10,841 nt of DNA, from positions 1 to 10,841 of the forward strand of contig DCVX01000034.1 in NCBI GenBank assembly GCA_002328805.1, given 5' to 3'. Below, piece after piece: positions 1 through 5,566 of the stretch. The translations under genes and the position numbers were made by a program. The stretch's first letter is position 1. Every line of letters begins with the position of its first letter. This DNA comes from Candidatus Dojkabacteria bacterium UBA2177. GTDB taxonomy: Bacteria > Patescibacteriota > Dojkabacteria > SC72. The notes beneath the pieces were generated by a model, which saw only the letters and a program-made list of their open reading frames with translations, was not told the origin of the DNA and did no database searches.

Positions 1-533
1 TCTACACTGAGGCTTACTCTTTCAACAGGGGTGAAGTCACAGTCTAAAGGAATTAAGCCTACAGGCTCTCTCTCTGCATCTTCTGCTCTTTTGTATCCCA
101 CTCCAGACTCTACTGTTATTTCCATCTTTAATTCAGAAGAAGCGTCTGTTAATTCTGCAATTACCAGATCTTTATTTACTACTTCTAAATCTCCCTTAAC
201 TTCTATGTCTCCTGCGGTTACTGTTTTCTTTCCTTTAACCTCTAATTTACACTTGAATACTTCATCTAATTCTGTCTTGAATTTGATCTCTTTAAGGTTG
301 AGAATTATATCTACTACGGTTTCTTTTACACCGTCTAATGTAGAATATTCATGATCTACGCCCTTTATTTCAACTGCTGTCACACCTGTTCCTCTAAGAC
401 TAGAGTAAAGAATTCTTCTTAATGAATTTCCCAAAGTATGACCATATCCTCTTGGAAGTGGGGATACTTCGAACAATCCGTAGTTATCTTTCTCTTCTTT
501 AATGGTGACTTTTATATCTTTAAATGCTTCCAT
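1..533 (-). CDS. rpoA: RNA polymerase alpha subunit, N-terminal part (runs off left edge)
   Basis: DNA-directed RNA polymerase alpha subunit, whose N-terminal domain dimerises and is the platform on which beta and beta' assemble. The frame reads from ATG at 533 to the window edge without a stop, giving 177 residues. The diagnostic alpha-NTD block is at residues 24-48 (SPLPRGYGHTLGNSLRRILY, then SSLRG), followed by the insert with EYSTLDGVKETVVDIILNLK; the last residues visible (VGYKRAEDAE) are also typical. The C-terminal DNA-binding domain lies outside the window. The start is 17 bases after the rpsD stop, the usual alpha-operon order, and has no clear Shine-Dalgarno sequence (upstream bases ACATATAAATG). 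Family identity is certain from the motifs; only completeness is unknown. Confidence 0.98.
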   Translation of the reverse strand, partial: MEAFKDIKVTIKEEKDNYGLFEVSPLPRGYGHTLGNSLRRILYSSLRGTGVTAVEIKGVDHEYSTLDGVKETVVDIILNLKEIKFKTELDEVFKCKLEVKGKKTVTAGDIEVKGDLEVVNKDLVIAELTDASSELKMEITVESGVGYKRAEDAEREPVGLIPLDCDFTPVERVSLSV

Positions 534-550
534 TTATATGTAATTTAAAA

Positions 551-1162
551 TTATCTAGAATAGAACTCAATTATTAAGTTCTCCTTTATTCCCTCATCTA
601 TATCTTCCCTTACTGGGAGTCTTACAACCTTACAACTCGCTCCTTTAGTTTCTATCCAATCTGGAGTTTCAAAAAACTTCTCAGCTGGAGCCAACTTTGC
701 TTTTGTCAATTCTACTGAATCTCCTTCTTTCAATTCTAGTGAAGGGATATTCATCTTCTTTCCATTTAACTTTATGTGTCCATGTGTGACATATTGTCTT
801 GCAGCAGGTCTAGAAGGGGCTAAGCCAGCTAGATATACTACATTGTCCAATCTCAACTCTAGAAGCCTCAAAAACTCTAATCCTTTCTCTGTATCATATA
901 ACTTTGATCTCCTATCTGCTTCCTTAAATGTATTCTTCATCTTCTTCTCTCTTAAGCCATAAGTTCTCTTAACTTTCTGCTTCTCTCTTAACTGAAAACC
1001 ATAGTTAGACAACCTAGCCCTTCTCTTGTTTCCATGTTGACCTGGAGGGAATGGCTTCCTTGCCAAACCATTTTTGTCAGAAAAAGACCTTGCACCTTTA
1101 AGATGTAAGTTGACTCCTTCTCTTCTACTGAGTTTTTCTTTTGGTCCTGTATATCTTCCCAT
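551..1162 (-). CDS. rpsD: Small-subunit ribosomal protein S4 (uS4)
   Basis: S4 is a primary 16S rRNA binder that nucleates assembly of the 30S body, lies near the mRNA entry channel, and in many bacteria represses its own operon. The 203-residue length is normal. Visible signatures are the N-terminal MGRYTGPKEKLSRREG, the PFPPGQHG motif (residues 38-45), and the S4 RNA-binding fold around residues 97-160 (RLDNVVYLAGLAPSRPAARQ, then VTHGHIKLNGKKMNIPS). The N-terminal domain lacks the cysteine cluster of zinc-binding S4, so this is the zinc-free form. It lies between rpsK (30-base gap) and rpoA (17-base gap), as in the E. coli alpha operon. No Shine-Dalgarno sequence is evident; the start context is AATAAAAATG. 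Confidence 0.98.
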   Translation of the reverse strand: MGRYTGPKEKLSRREGVNLHLKGARSFSDKNGLARKPFPPGQHGNKRRARLSNYGFQLREKQKVKRTYGLREKKMKNTFKEADRRSKLYDTEKGLEFLRLLELRLDNVVYLAGLAPSRPAARQYVTHGHIKLNGKKMNIPSLELKEGDSVELTKAKLAPAEKFFETPDWIETKGASCKVVRLPVREDIDEGIKENLIIEFYSR

Positions 1163-1192
1163 TTTTATTTAATTCTTATCAAAATATATTTA

Positions 1193-1603
1193 TTACTTCC
1201 TAGGTGCCTTCCTTGGTCTGCATCCATTATGTGGAATAGGTGTTCTGTCTGCCAACATTGTTATTCTTAATCCTGCAGAATCCAAACCTTTAACAGCTGC
1301 GTTTCTACCAGATCCTGGTCCTTTAACAAAAACCTTCACTTCTTTTAGCCCATATTTCTTCATAACTCTTTCAGCAACCTCTACAGCAGCCTTTGTAGCT
1401 GCGAAAGCGGTACTTCTTCTAGCACCTTTGTATCCAACCCTTGCTGGACTACCCTGCCCTAAAACATTTCCTTCAGTATCTGTGAGACTAATGATCGTGT
1501 TGTTAAAAGTTGACTGTATTGTAGCAACACCCGTTGTAACTGTTCTCTTCTTTGATTTTGTCTTTGTCTTCTCTGTTTTTTTAGTCTTCTTTGTTGCTGC
1601 CAT
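1193..1603 (-). CDS. rpsK: Small-subunit ribosomal protein S11 (uS11)
   Basis: S11 forms part of the 30S platform and lines the mRNA exit (E-site) region. The product has 136 residues. The core is textbook: ATIQSTFNNTIISLTD, a GxxGYKGARRSTAFAA segment, then VKGPGSGRNAAVKGL and the C-terminal TPIPHNGCRPRKAPRK. Before the core is a lysine/threonine-rich leader of about 20 residues (KKTKKTEKTKTKSKKR) resembling the basic tails of L24 and S5 in this window. It starts only 4 bases after the rpsM stop, so the two are almost certainly cotranscribed and perhaps translationally coupled. The start context is AAAATTATGG with no Shine-Dalgarno sequence. Confidence 0.98.
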   Translation of the reverse strand: MAATKKTKKTEKTKTKSKKRTVTTGVATIQSTFNNTIISLTDTEGNVLGQGSPARVGYKGARRSTAFAATKAAVEVAERVMKKYGLKEVKVFVKGPGSGRNAAVKGLDSAGLRITMLADRTPIPHNGCRPRKAPRK

Positions 1604-1607
1604 AATT

Positions 1608-1991
1608 TTATGTCTTTTCTAATTTACGTTTAAGTCCCCCAACAGGTAAGCTCTTACCCTTCCTTGTTCTAGCATTATGTCTAGTTCTCTGACCTCGGAC
1701 AGGTAATCCTAGCTTGTGTCTAATTCCTCTGTAAGAACGAATATCTTTTAATCTTTTAATATCTCTAAAGATACCCTGTCTTAGTTCTCCCTCTACCTTA
1801 AAATTCTCCTCGATATATTTTCTAACTACATCCAACTCTGCTTCAGTCATATCTTTAACAAACTTATCTTTGTCTAACTTTGTGGCATCACATAACTCCT
1901 TAGCTCTACTCTCACCAATACCATAGATATTCATTATGGAGACCCATAATCTCTTATCATTTGGTATTTCAATTCCTGCTACCCTTGCCAT
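1608..1991 (-). CDS. rpsM: Small-subunit ribosomal protein S13 (uS13)
   Basis: S13 sits in the 30S head, forms intersubunit bridges with the 50S and contacts P-site tRNA through its basic tail. The 127-residue sequence begins MARVAGIEIPNDKR, has the helix-two-turn-helix IYGIGESRAKELC, and ends with the family hallmark RSYRGIRHKLGLPVRGQRT followed by RHNARTRKGK. The C-terminal tail is basic (KRKLEKT), as expected for the tRNA-contacting extension. It follows rpmJ by 24 bases and precedes rpsK by 4, the standard order. No Shine-Dalgarno sequence is seen upstream; the leader is AT-rich (TATATAAATG). Confidence 0.98.
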   Translation of the reverse strand: MARVAGIEIPNDKRLWVSIMNIYGIGESRAKELCDATKLDKDKFVKDMTEAELDVVRKYIEENFKVEGELRQGIFRDIKRLKDIRSYRGIRHKLGLPVRGQRTRHNARTRKGKSLPVGGLKRKLEKT

Positions 1992-2015
1992 TTATATACA
2001 AAAATAAATTTAATA

Positions 2016-2132
2016 TTAACCCTGCCTTTGCTTATGCTTAGGATTTTTTTTACAATAGACATACACTCGTCTTTTTCTCTTAACGACATAACAATCTGGG
2101 CATCTTTTTTTTACAGAAGCCTGAACTTTCAT
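2016..2132 (-). CDS. rpmJ: Large-subunit ribosomal protein L36 (bL36), 38 residues
   Basis: A small gene found by translating the gap between infA and rpsM. ATG at 2132 opens a 38-residue frame that ends in TAA at 2016-2018 and reads [20 protein letters not shown] and onward to KHKQRQG. This is L36, a small zinc-ribbon protein that binds 23S rRNA late in 50S assembly. The four zinc ligands are visible: C11, C14, C27 and H33, so it is the zinc-binding (C+) form. The length matches the family, and infA-rpmJ-rpsM is the standard order. The start lies 5 bases after the infA stop, so coupled translation is likely. The context AATTATG recurs at several starts here. Confidence 0.97.
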   Translation of the reverse strand: MKVQASVKKRCPDCYVVKRKRRVYVYCKKNPKHKQRQG

Positions 2133-2137
2133 AATTA

Positions 2138-2371
2138 TTAATCCATATATCTATAAGTTATTCTTCCCCTATTCTTGTCATAGGGAGTCATTTCTATTCT
2201 TACCTTATCTCCTACAATTATCCTTATGTAATGCATCCTCATCTTGCCAGACAGATATCCTGTTACATCGTGCTTCTCTCCCTCAACCTCTATTTCTACT
2301 ACAAACTGGGTATTTGGTAAACACTCTTTAACTATTCCGTCAAATTCAAAAACTTTTTTACTTTCTTTCAT
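2138..2371 (-). CDS. infA: Translation initiation factor IF-1
   Basis: IF-1 binds the A site of the 30S subunit during initiation and helps IF-2 and IF-3 select the initiator tRNA. The 77-residue product is a single S1-like OB fold: [19 protein letters not shown], the hallmark [20 protein letters not shown], and the closing [14 protein letters not shown] short acidic insertion (EVEGEKHD) replaces the usual ENGH loop. It is the first gene after a 144-base spacer that carries a near-consensus promoter (2411-2439), so it probably leads a unit running through rpoA. The predicted leader is about 33 bases and shows no good Shine-Dalgarno sequence near the ATG. The map gene that often precedes infA is absent. 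Confidence 0.97.
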   Translation of the reverse strand: MKESKKVFEFDGIVKECLPNTQFVVEIEVEGEKHDVTGYLSGKMRMHYIRIIVGDKVRIEMTPYDKNRGRITYRYMD

Positions 2372-2515
2372 ATAATACTTATCTATCTGAATGTAAATAG
2401 AACCTTCAGAATTATATCAAAGGAGTGCCTTTAATTCAACAAAAATAGTTAAACATCGGCAAATTTCTTACATCTGACGAATAAGCAGAGAAAGAATAAC
2501 AAAAAAGAGGGGATT
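2372..2515 (-). other. adk-infA intergenic spacer, lacking map
   Basis: A 144-base spacer between the adk stop and the infA start, long for this cluster. In many bacteria map (methionine aminopeptidase) lies here; no reading frame of that kind is present. The side nearest infA holds a promoter (separate entry). On the transcribed strand just after the adk stop there is a short C-run and T-run (CCCCTCTTTTTT) without a convincing preceding stem, so I do not call a terminator. Confidence 0.8.
2411..2439 (-). promoter_or_regulatory. Extended -10 sigma70-type promoter for infA-rpoA unit
   Basis: On the minus strand: -35 TTGAAT (2434-2439), a 17-base spacer (2417-2433), and a perfect -10 TATAAT (2411-2416) preceded by TGA, an extended -10 (TGn) element. 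The -35 matches TTGACA at 4 of 6. The expected start of transcription near 2404 gives a leader of about 33 bases before infA. It lies in a spacer, not in coding sequence, which supports real function. The same architecture occurs before rpsQ (9452-9480). Transcription from it is inferred. Confidence 0.82.
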
Positions 2516-3160
2516 TTACAAGTTTAATACCTTAATTACTTCCTTATGAATCTCCTCTATAGTAGGAGATGCATCTATCTCTACTAAAATACCTCTGTTA
2601 CGGTATTCTTCTAGGATAGGTTCTATTGTTTTATTGTATTCCTGAATAAGGCTTCTGGTCTTTTCTGGAGTGTCATCCTCTCTCTGAATTAACTTTGTCC
2701 CACATCTATCACAATATCCCTTTTTCTTTTCAGGTTTATGCTTCTCATGATAAGTAATTTCACACTTAGGACATGTCCATCTTAAAGATCTTCTCTCTAT
2801 TGCTGCCTCTTCACTAAGAACAAAGTGAATAAAATAATCTAAGGTCTTGTTCTTCTTTTCAAGAAGCTTGTCAAAAAGAGGTATCTGTCCAACATCTCTA
2901 ACTACTGAGACAAAGGCCCAATCTTTGTTTGGATCGAAGTTGTCTAAATATTTCTCAAACATCTTGTATGTTAAATCGTTAGGAACAAATTGTCCCTTTG
3001 AATAATATTTATGAGCCTCAATAGCATCTGAATCACCTTTCTCATACATCTTTCTAAACATCTCTCCTGTTCCAATTTTTTCAAAGCCATATTTCTTAAC
3101 AAGAAGATCTACTTGGGTATCTTTACCACTACCCGAGGGGCCATGAAAGAGAATTATCAT
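2516..3160 (-). CDS. adk: Adenylate kinase / NMP kinase with zinc-binding LID, atypical active site
   Basis: A P-loop nucleoside monophosphate kinase that should catalyse ATP + AMP = 2 ADP in the cytoplasm. I choose ATG at 3160, giving 214 residues that align without gaps with the start of E. coli Adk; the ATG at 3193 adds 11 unlike residues and overlaps a candidate -10 box. Visible are the P-loop GPSGSGKDTQ (7-16), AMP-binding T31 and R36, GQFVPND (56-62), R88 and Q92, LID arginines R123 and R127, a zinc knuckle C130, C133, C150, C153, and REDD (160-163). Odd points: DGFPR is replaced by VSVVR (84-88), P-loop G14 is D, and the position of E. coli R167 is L171. An NMP kinase of altered specificity is possible; family membership is sure. 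The position downstream of secY is usual for adk. Confidence 0.9.
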   Translation of the reverse strand: MIILFHGPSGSGKDTQVDLLVKKYGFEKIGTGEMFRKMYEKGDSDAIEAHKYYSKGQFVPNDLTYKMFEKYLDNFDPNKDWAFVSVVRDVGQIPLFDKLLEKKNKTLDYFIHFVLSEEAAIERRSLRWTCPKCEITYHEKHKPEKKKGYCDRCGTKLIQREDDTPEKTRSLIQEYNKTIEPILEEYRNRGILVEIDASPTIEEIHKEVIKVLNL

Positions 3161-3191
3161 TTTCCAAAACACATCAAAGTTTATTAAAAAC

Positions 3192-3220
3192 ATTGTAGCA
3201 TAAACGACTATAGAGGATAA
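3192..3220 (-). promoter_or_regulatory. Candidate extended -10 promoter for adk
   Basis: On the minus strand, TACAAT (3192-3197, 5 of 6 matches to TATAAT) is preceded by TGC, an extended -10 element. The -35 region at 17 bases' spacing (TTATCC, 3215-3220) is poor. Transcription would begin near 3185, about 25 bases before the ATG at 3160 and inside the longer ORF, which argues against the ATG at 3193. A local promoter would make sense because a 686-base stretch with an opposing gene separates secY from adk. Confidence 0.55.
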
Positions 3221-3229
3221 ACAGGGAAG

Positions 3230-3246
3230 ATTTAATATTCTATAGG
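3230..3246. repeat. Left arm of 17-bp perfect inverted repeat flanking the transposase gene
   Basis: The sequence ATTTAATATTCTATAGG at 3230-3246 is the exact reverse complement of 3780-3796. The pairing continues outward with one mismatch (3227-3229 against 3797-3799), giving 19 of 20 matches. This arm lies upstream of the transposase start and upstream of the candidate adk promoter. It contains the palindromic hexamers AATATT and CTATAG; another CTATAG lies at 3208-3213. Confidence 0.9.
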
Positions 3247-3302
3247 GGCATCAAAATATTTCTACTTAATCTCTAATTAATACCGGTGTGATAGAAGTAA
3301 AT

Positions 3303-3794
3303 ATGTCTAAAAAAGAGGAAAGAAAGAAGAAAAATCTTTTACACATATACAACCGTGGGAATAGAAAACAAAATATTTGTGAGGAGTTCGAGGATTATGC
3401 CTTTCTTCATAATCTGATAAAAGATTCTTTCCAAAAAAACCATTTTGATCTTTTATGCTTTTGTATAATGCCCAATCATTACCATCTTCTAACTCAAAGC
3501 AAAGGTCCTAACTCTATTGGAAAAGTTATGCAAAGGATCGGCCTAGGGTATACAAAGTATTTTAATATGAAATACTCTCTCTCTGGACATTTATTCCAGG
3601 GAACATATCAATACAAGCTTGTAACAGATTCCTTGCAGTTGAGGGTTCTCTCACAATATATTAAGGAAAACTTATATGATATAGGTTCGCCAACTAAATA
3701 CCCCTTCTTCTTTACAAATCAAGAACTAATAGATTATTACTTTTTAACCTTTTTAGAAAATTTCAATAACCCTGTTAAACCTATAGAATATTAA
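3303..3794 (+). CDS. REP-associated tyrosine transposase (Y1/HUH, IS200-like TnpA family)
   Basis: A single-strand DNA nickase-ligase of the Y1_Tnp fold, related to IS200/IS605 TnpA and to RAYT proteins. From ATG 3303 it has 163 residues; an in-frame GTG at 3288 would add five. Visible motifs are HIYNRGNRKQ (14-23), the metal-binding HUH pair in MPNHYHLL (H59, H61), and GYTKYFNMKYSLSGHLFQG (82-100), in which Y83 is the likely nucleophile. The C-terminal part (IKENLYDIG) also fits. All key residues are present and the frame is intact, so it may be active. It is the only plus-strand gene here, opposed to the operon between secY and adk, and its last codons lie in one arm of a 17-bp inverted repeat. 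No IS605 TnpB is present. The upstream AGAAG is at best a weak Shine-Dalgarno sequence. Confidence 0.92.
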   Translation: MSKKEERKKKNLLHIYNRGNRKQNICEEFEDYAFLHNLIKDSFQKNHFDLLCFCIMPNHYHLLTQSKGPNSIGKVMQRIGLGYTKYFNMKYSLSGHLFQGTYQYKLVTDSLQLRVLSQYIKENLYDIGSPTKYPFFFTNQELIDYYFLTFLENFNNPVKPIEY

Positions 3795-3796
3795 AT
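3780..3796. repeat. Right arm of 17-bp perfect inverted repeat
   Basis: CCTATAGAATATTAAAT, the exact reverse complement of 3230-3246. It overlaps the end of the transposase gene, encoding its last four residues (PIEY) and the TAA stop. A partial echo (CTAGAATA) follows at 3810-3817. The 3795-3846 spacer to the secY stop otherwise holds only a 10-base palindrome (3821-3830) and no recognisable terminator. Confidence 0.9.
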
Positions 3797-3846
3797 TTTG
3801 AGAAAAAGTCTAGAATAGTATTGTTAACAAACAGAAATTGCACATA

Positions 3847-5112
3847 CTAAAGGTATTTGTCATAGCTCCTAACGGTTAGCATAGACTCTGCCTCTCTCTT
3901 CATGTCCAAGATTACTCCTACAACAATTAAAAGCCCAGTTCCAGAGAATATTACGGAGGGGACGAGACCTAATCTAACAAGGATATCTGGGAGGATGGAT
4001 ATTAAGGCTAAGAATACACTGCCCACAGCAGCTAAGCGGAAGCTAACTCCCCTGAGATACTGTGAGGTGCTCTGTCCAGGCCTGATACCTTGGATAAACG
4101 CTCCCTGCTTCTGAAGGTTTTCAGCAATGTCATCTGTTTTAAAAACAACAGTAAGGTAGAAAAAGGAAAAAGCGATTATTAAAACAAAGGATATTCCATT
4201 AAATACGTAAGGGTTTTCTAAAAGTGTCATTATCTTCTCTGTTATATCCATAACCATAGGACTGAGGTCTCTACTTAAAAGAAATTTCCCGATTAACTGA
4301 GGGAAAGATAAGAAGGACATAGCGAAGATTACTGGCATAACTCCAGATTGAGTAAGCTTTATGGGAAGGTAGCTCTCCATAGCACCACCTGTTCTTACTC
4401 TCCGAGAGTATTGTATCTTTATCTGTCTCTCCGCTTGGGTTACTACTATAACTGCAACTATTAGTATCAGAGAAAATGCTATGAAAATACCTTTCTGAAA
4501 TCCATCCATTGTTACAAAGTTCGACCTAAGTGTCCCAGGAATTCCAGAAAGTATTCCCAACATAATGAGGTAAGATGATCCACCACCTATTCCATCTTCT
4601 GAGAGAAGCTCTCCAAACCACATCATTATAATGGATCCTGCAGTTAAGGTTGCTGACATTGTTATTAACTCTAAGGTACCTAGACCTTCAATAAGACCAA
4701 AGCCTCTTAATGTGGAATATATTACAAATGACTGAAGAATAGCCAAAGGAACTGTTACTAAGCGTGTATACATAGAGATCTTTCTTCTACCTTCTGCACC
4801 TTCTTTATTCAATTCCTCAAGTTGAGGAATTACTGTACCAAGAAGCTGGAATATGATTGAGGCATTGATGTAAGGGGTTAGTCCTATTGCTACTATAGAA
4901 GCAGTTTCTAATACTCCTCCAGAAACTGTTGAGAGTATATCTCCTAAACCAGTTCCTTCGAATAGTTGAACTATAGCTTCCGCAGGAATACCAGCAACAG
5001 GAATCGCAGAAAGGAGCCTGTATATAACGAGAATCGCCATAGAGAAGAATATTTTCTTCCTAATTTCCTTAGTCTTAAATATTGATTTGATCTTTTCTAT
5101 TGTCTTGTTCAT
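3847..5112 (-). CDS. secY: Protein translocase channel subunit SecY
   Basis: SecY is the ten-helix inner-membrane pore of the Sec translocon, working with SecE and SecG, with SecA for secreted proteins and with docked ribosomes for membrane proteins. The 421-residue product shows the family's marks: first helix at about 21-40, GLTPYINASII (77-87) with the plug region before it, EGAEGRRKI (104-112) in a cytoplasmic loop, IQYSRRV (233-239), PIKLTQSGVMPVI (250-262), and the ribosome/SecA-binding loop with GIRPGQST (342-349), followed by two last helices. It begins 10 bases after the rplO stop, as in spc operons, without a clear Shine-Dalgarno sequence. It ends in TAG and is followed by the opposed transposase gene instead of directly by adk. 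Confidence 0.98.
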   Translation of the reverse strand: MNKTIEKIKSIFKTKEIRKKIFFSMAILVIYRLLSAIPVAGIPAEAIVQLFEGTGLGDILSTVSGGVLETASIVAIGLTPYINASIIFQLLGTVIPQLEELNKEGAEGRRKISMYTRLVTVPLAILQSFVIYSTLRGFGLIEGLGTLELITMSATLTAGSIIMMWFGELLSEDGIGGGSSYLIMLGILSGIPGTLRSNFVTMDGFQKGIFIAFSLILIVAVIVVTQAERQIKIQYSRRVRTGGAMESYLPIKLTQSGVMPVIFAMSFLSFPQLIGKFLLSRDLSPMVMDITEKIMTLLENPYVFNGISFVLIIAFSFFYLTVVFKTDDIAENLQKQGAFIQGIRPGQSTSQYLRGVSFRLAAVGSVFLALISILPDILVRLGLVPSVIFSGTGLLIVVGVILDMKREAESMLTVRSYDKYL

Positions 5113-5122
5113 TTGCTAAAGC

Positions 5123-5566
5123 CTATTTTACACTCCCACTGGCTTTTTCTACCTTCTCTCTTGCAGCAGGAGATATGTTAATTCCCTCTATGGTAATTTT
5201 CTTTTTTATTTCCCCTTTGCCTAAAATTTTGACTTCCTGGGCATTTTTTCTAACTAGTCCTTTTTCCTTTAGTGTATCTACCGTTACTTTTGCACCTGAC
5301 TTGAAATTGTCAGATAAGGTTCCTACATTTACAACCTGTGTGTTTATCTTTGATCTACTCTTAAATCCCCCATACTTTGGCATTCTTCTGAAGAATGGAA
5401 CATTCCCTCCTTCAAAACCAACCAATGACTTATGACCTGATCTTGATTTTTGACCCTTCGTTCCTCTACCAACGGTATGTCCACCTACACCTGAACCATA
5501 TCCTCTACCTAATCTTTTTCCTTTATTTTTCTTTCCCTTTCTTTTAGGAATATTTTCTGAATACAT
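5123..5566 (-). CDS. rplO: Large-subunit ribosomal protein L15 (uL15)
   Basis: L15 is a late-assembling 50S protein whose extended N-terminus threads through 23S rRNA. The 147-residue sequence carries the glycine- and arginine-rich N-terminus (RLGRGYGSGVGGHTVGRGTK, GQKSRSG), then GFEGGNVPFFRRMPKYGGF, and ends with the globular domain (KILGKGEIKKKITIEGINIS, PAAREKVEKASG). Its ATG overlaps the rpsE stop by one base (TAATG), so translational coupling with S5 is expected. The rpmD (L30) gene that usually separates rpsE from rplO is absent. Stop codon is TAG. Confidence 0.98.
   Translation of the reverse strand: MYSENIPKRKGKKNKGKRLGRGYGSGVGGHTVGRGTKGQKSRSGHKSLVGFEGGNVPFFRRMPKYGGFKSRSKINTQVVNVGTLSDNFKSGAKVTVDTLKEKGLVRKNAQEVKILGKGEIKKKITIEGINISPAAREKVEKASGSVK

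Larger units (their letters stand above)
3230..3796 (+). mobile_element. Putative RAYT-type element bounded by inverted repeats
   Basis: A 567-base unit comprising the transposase gene and the 17-bp inverted repeat at both ends. It sits in the secY-adk junction, which is normally short, and is opposite in direction to the operon; this suggests insertion. The boundaries are inferred from the repeats. No target-site duplication is seen, as expected for HUH enzymes, which move single strands. Classical TnpA elements end in small hairpins, not long terminal inverted repeats, so the pair may instead be two inverted REP-like sites, as around RAYT genes. Confidence 0.55.

Noticed and set aside
2440..2515. 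Possible terminator after adk
   Set aside because: A C-run and T-run are present but the only stem nearby is four base pairs (TCTG/CAGA); too weak to call.
3161..3193. Longer adk start at 3193
   Set aside because: It adds 11 residues absent from the family, and the ATG overlaps the candidate -10 box; the 3160 start gives exact family length and alignment.
3288..3302. GTG start for the transposase at 3288
   Set aside because: Possible, but it has no ribosome-binding site, and ATG 3303 follows a weak AGAAG; the extra five residues carry no motif.
3821..3830. 10-bp perfect palindrome TTGTTAACAA after the secY stop
   Set aside because: With no room for a loop it is a poor hairpin, and the T-run follows at a distance; not a convincing terminator, and an operator is only speculation.
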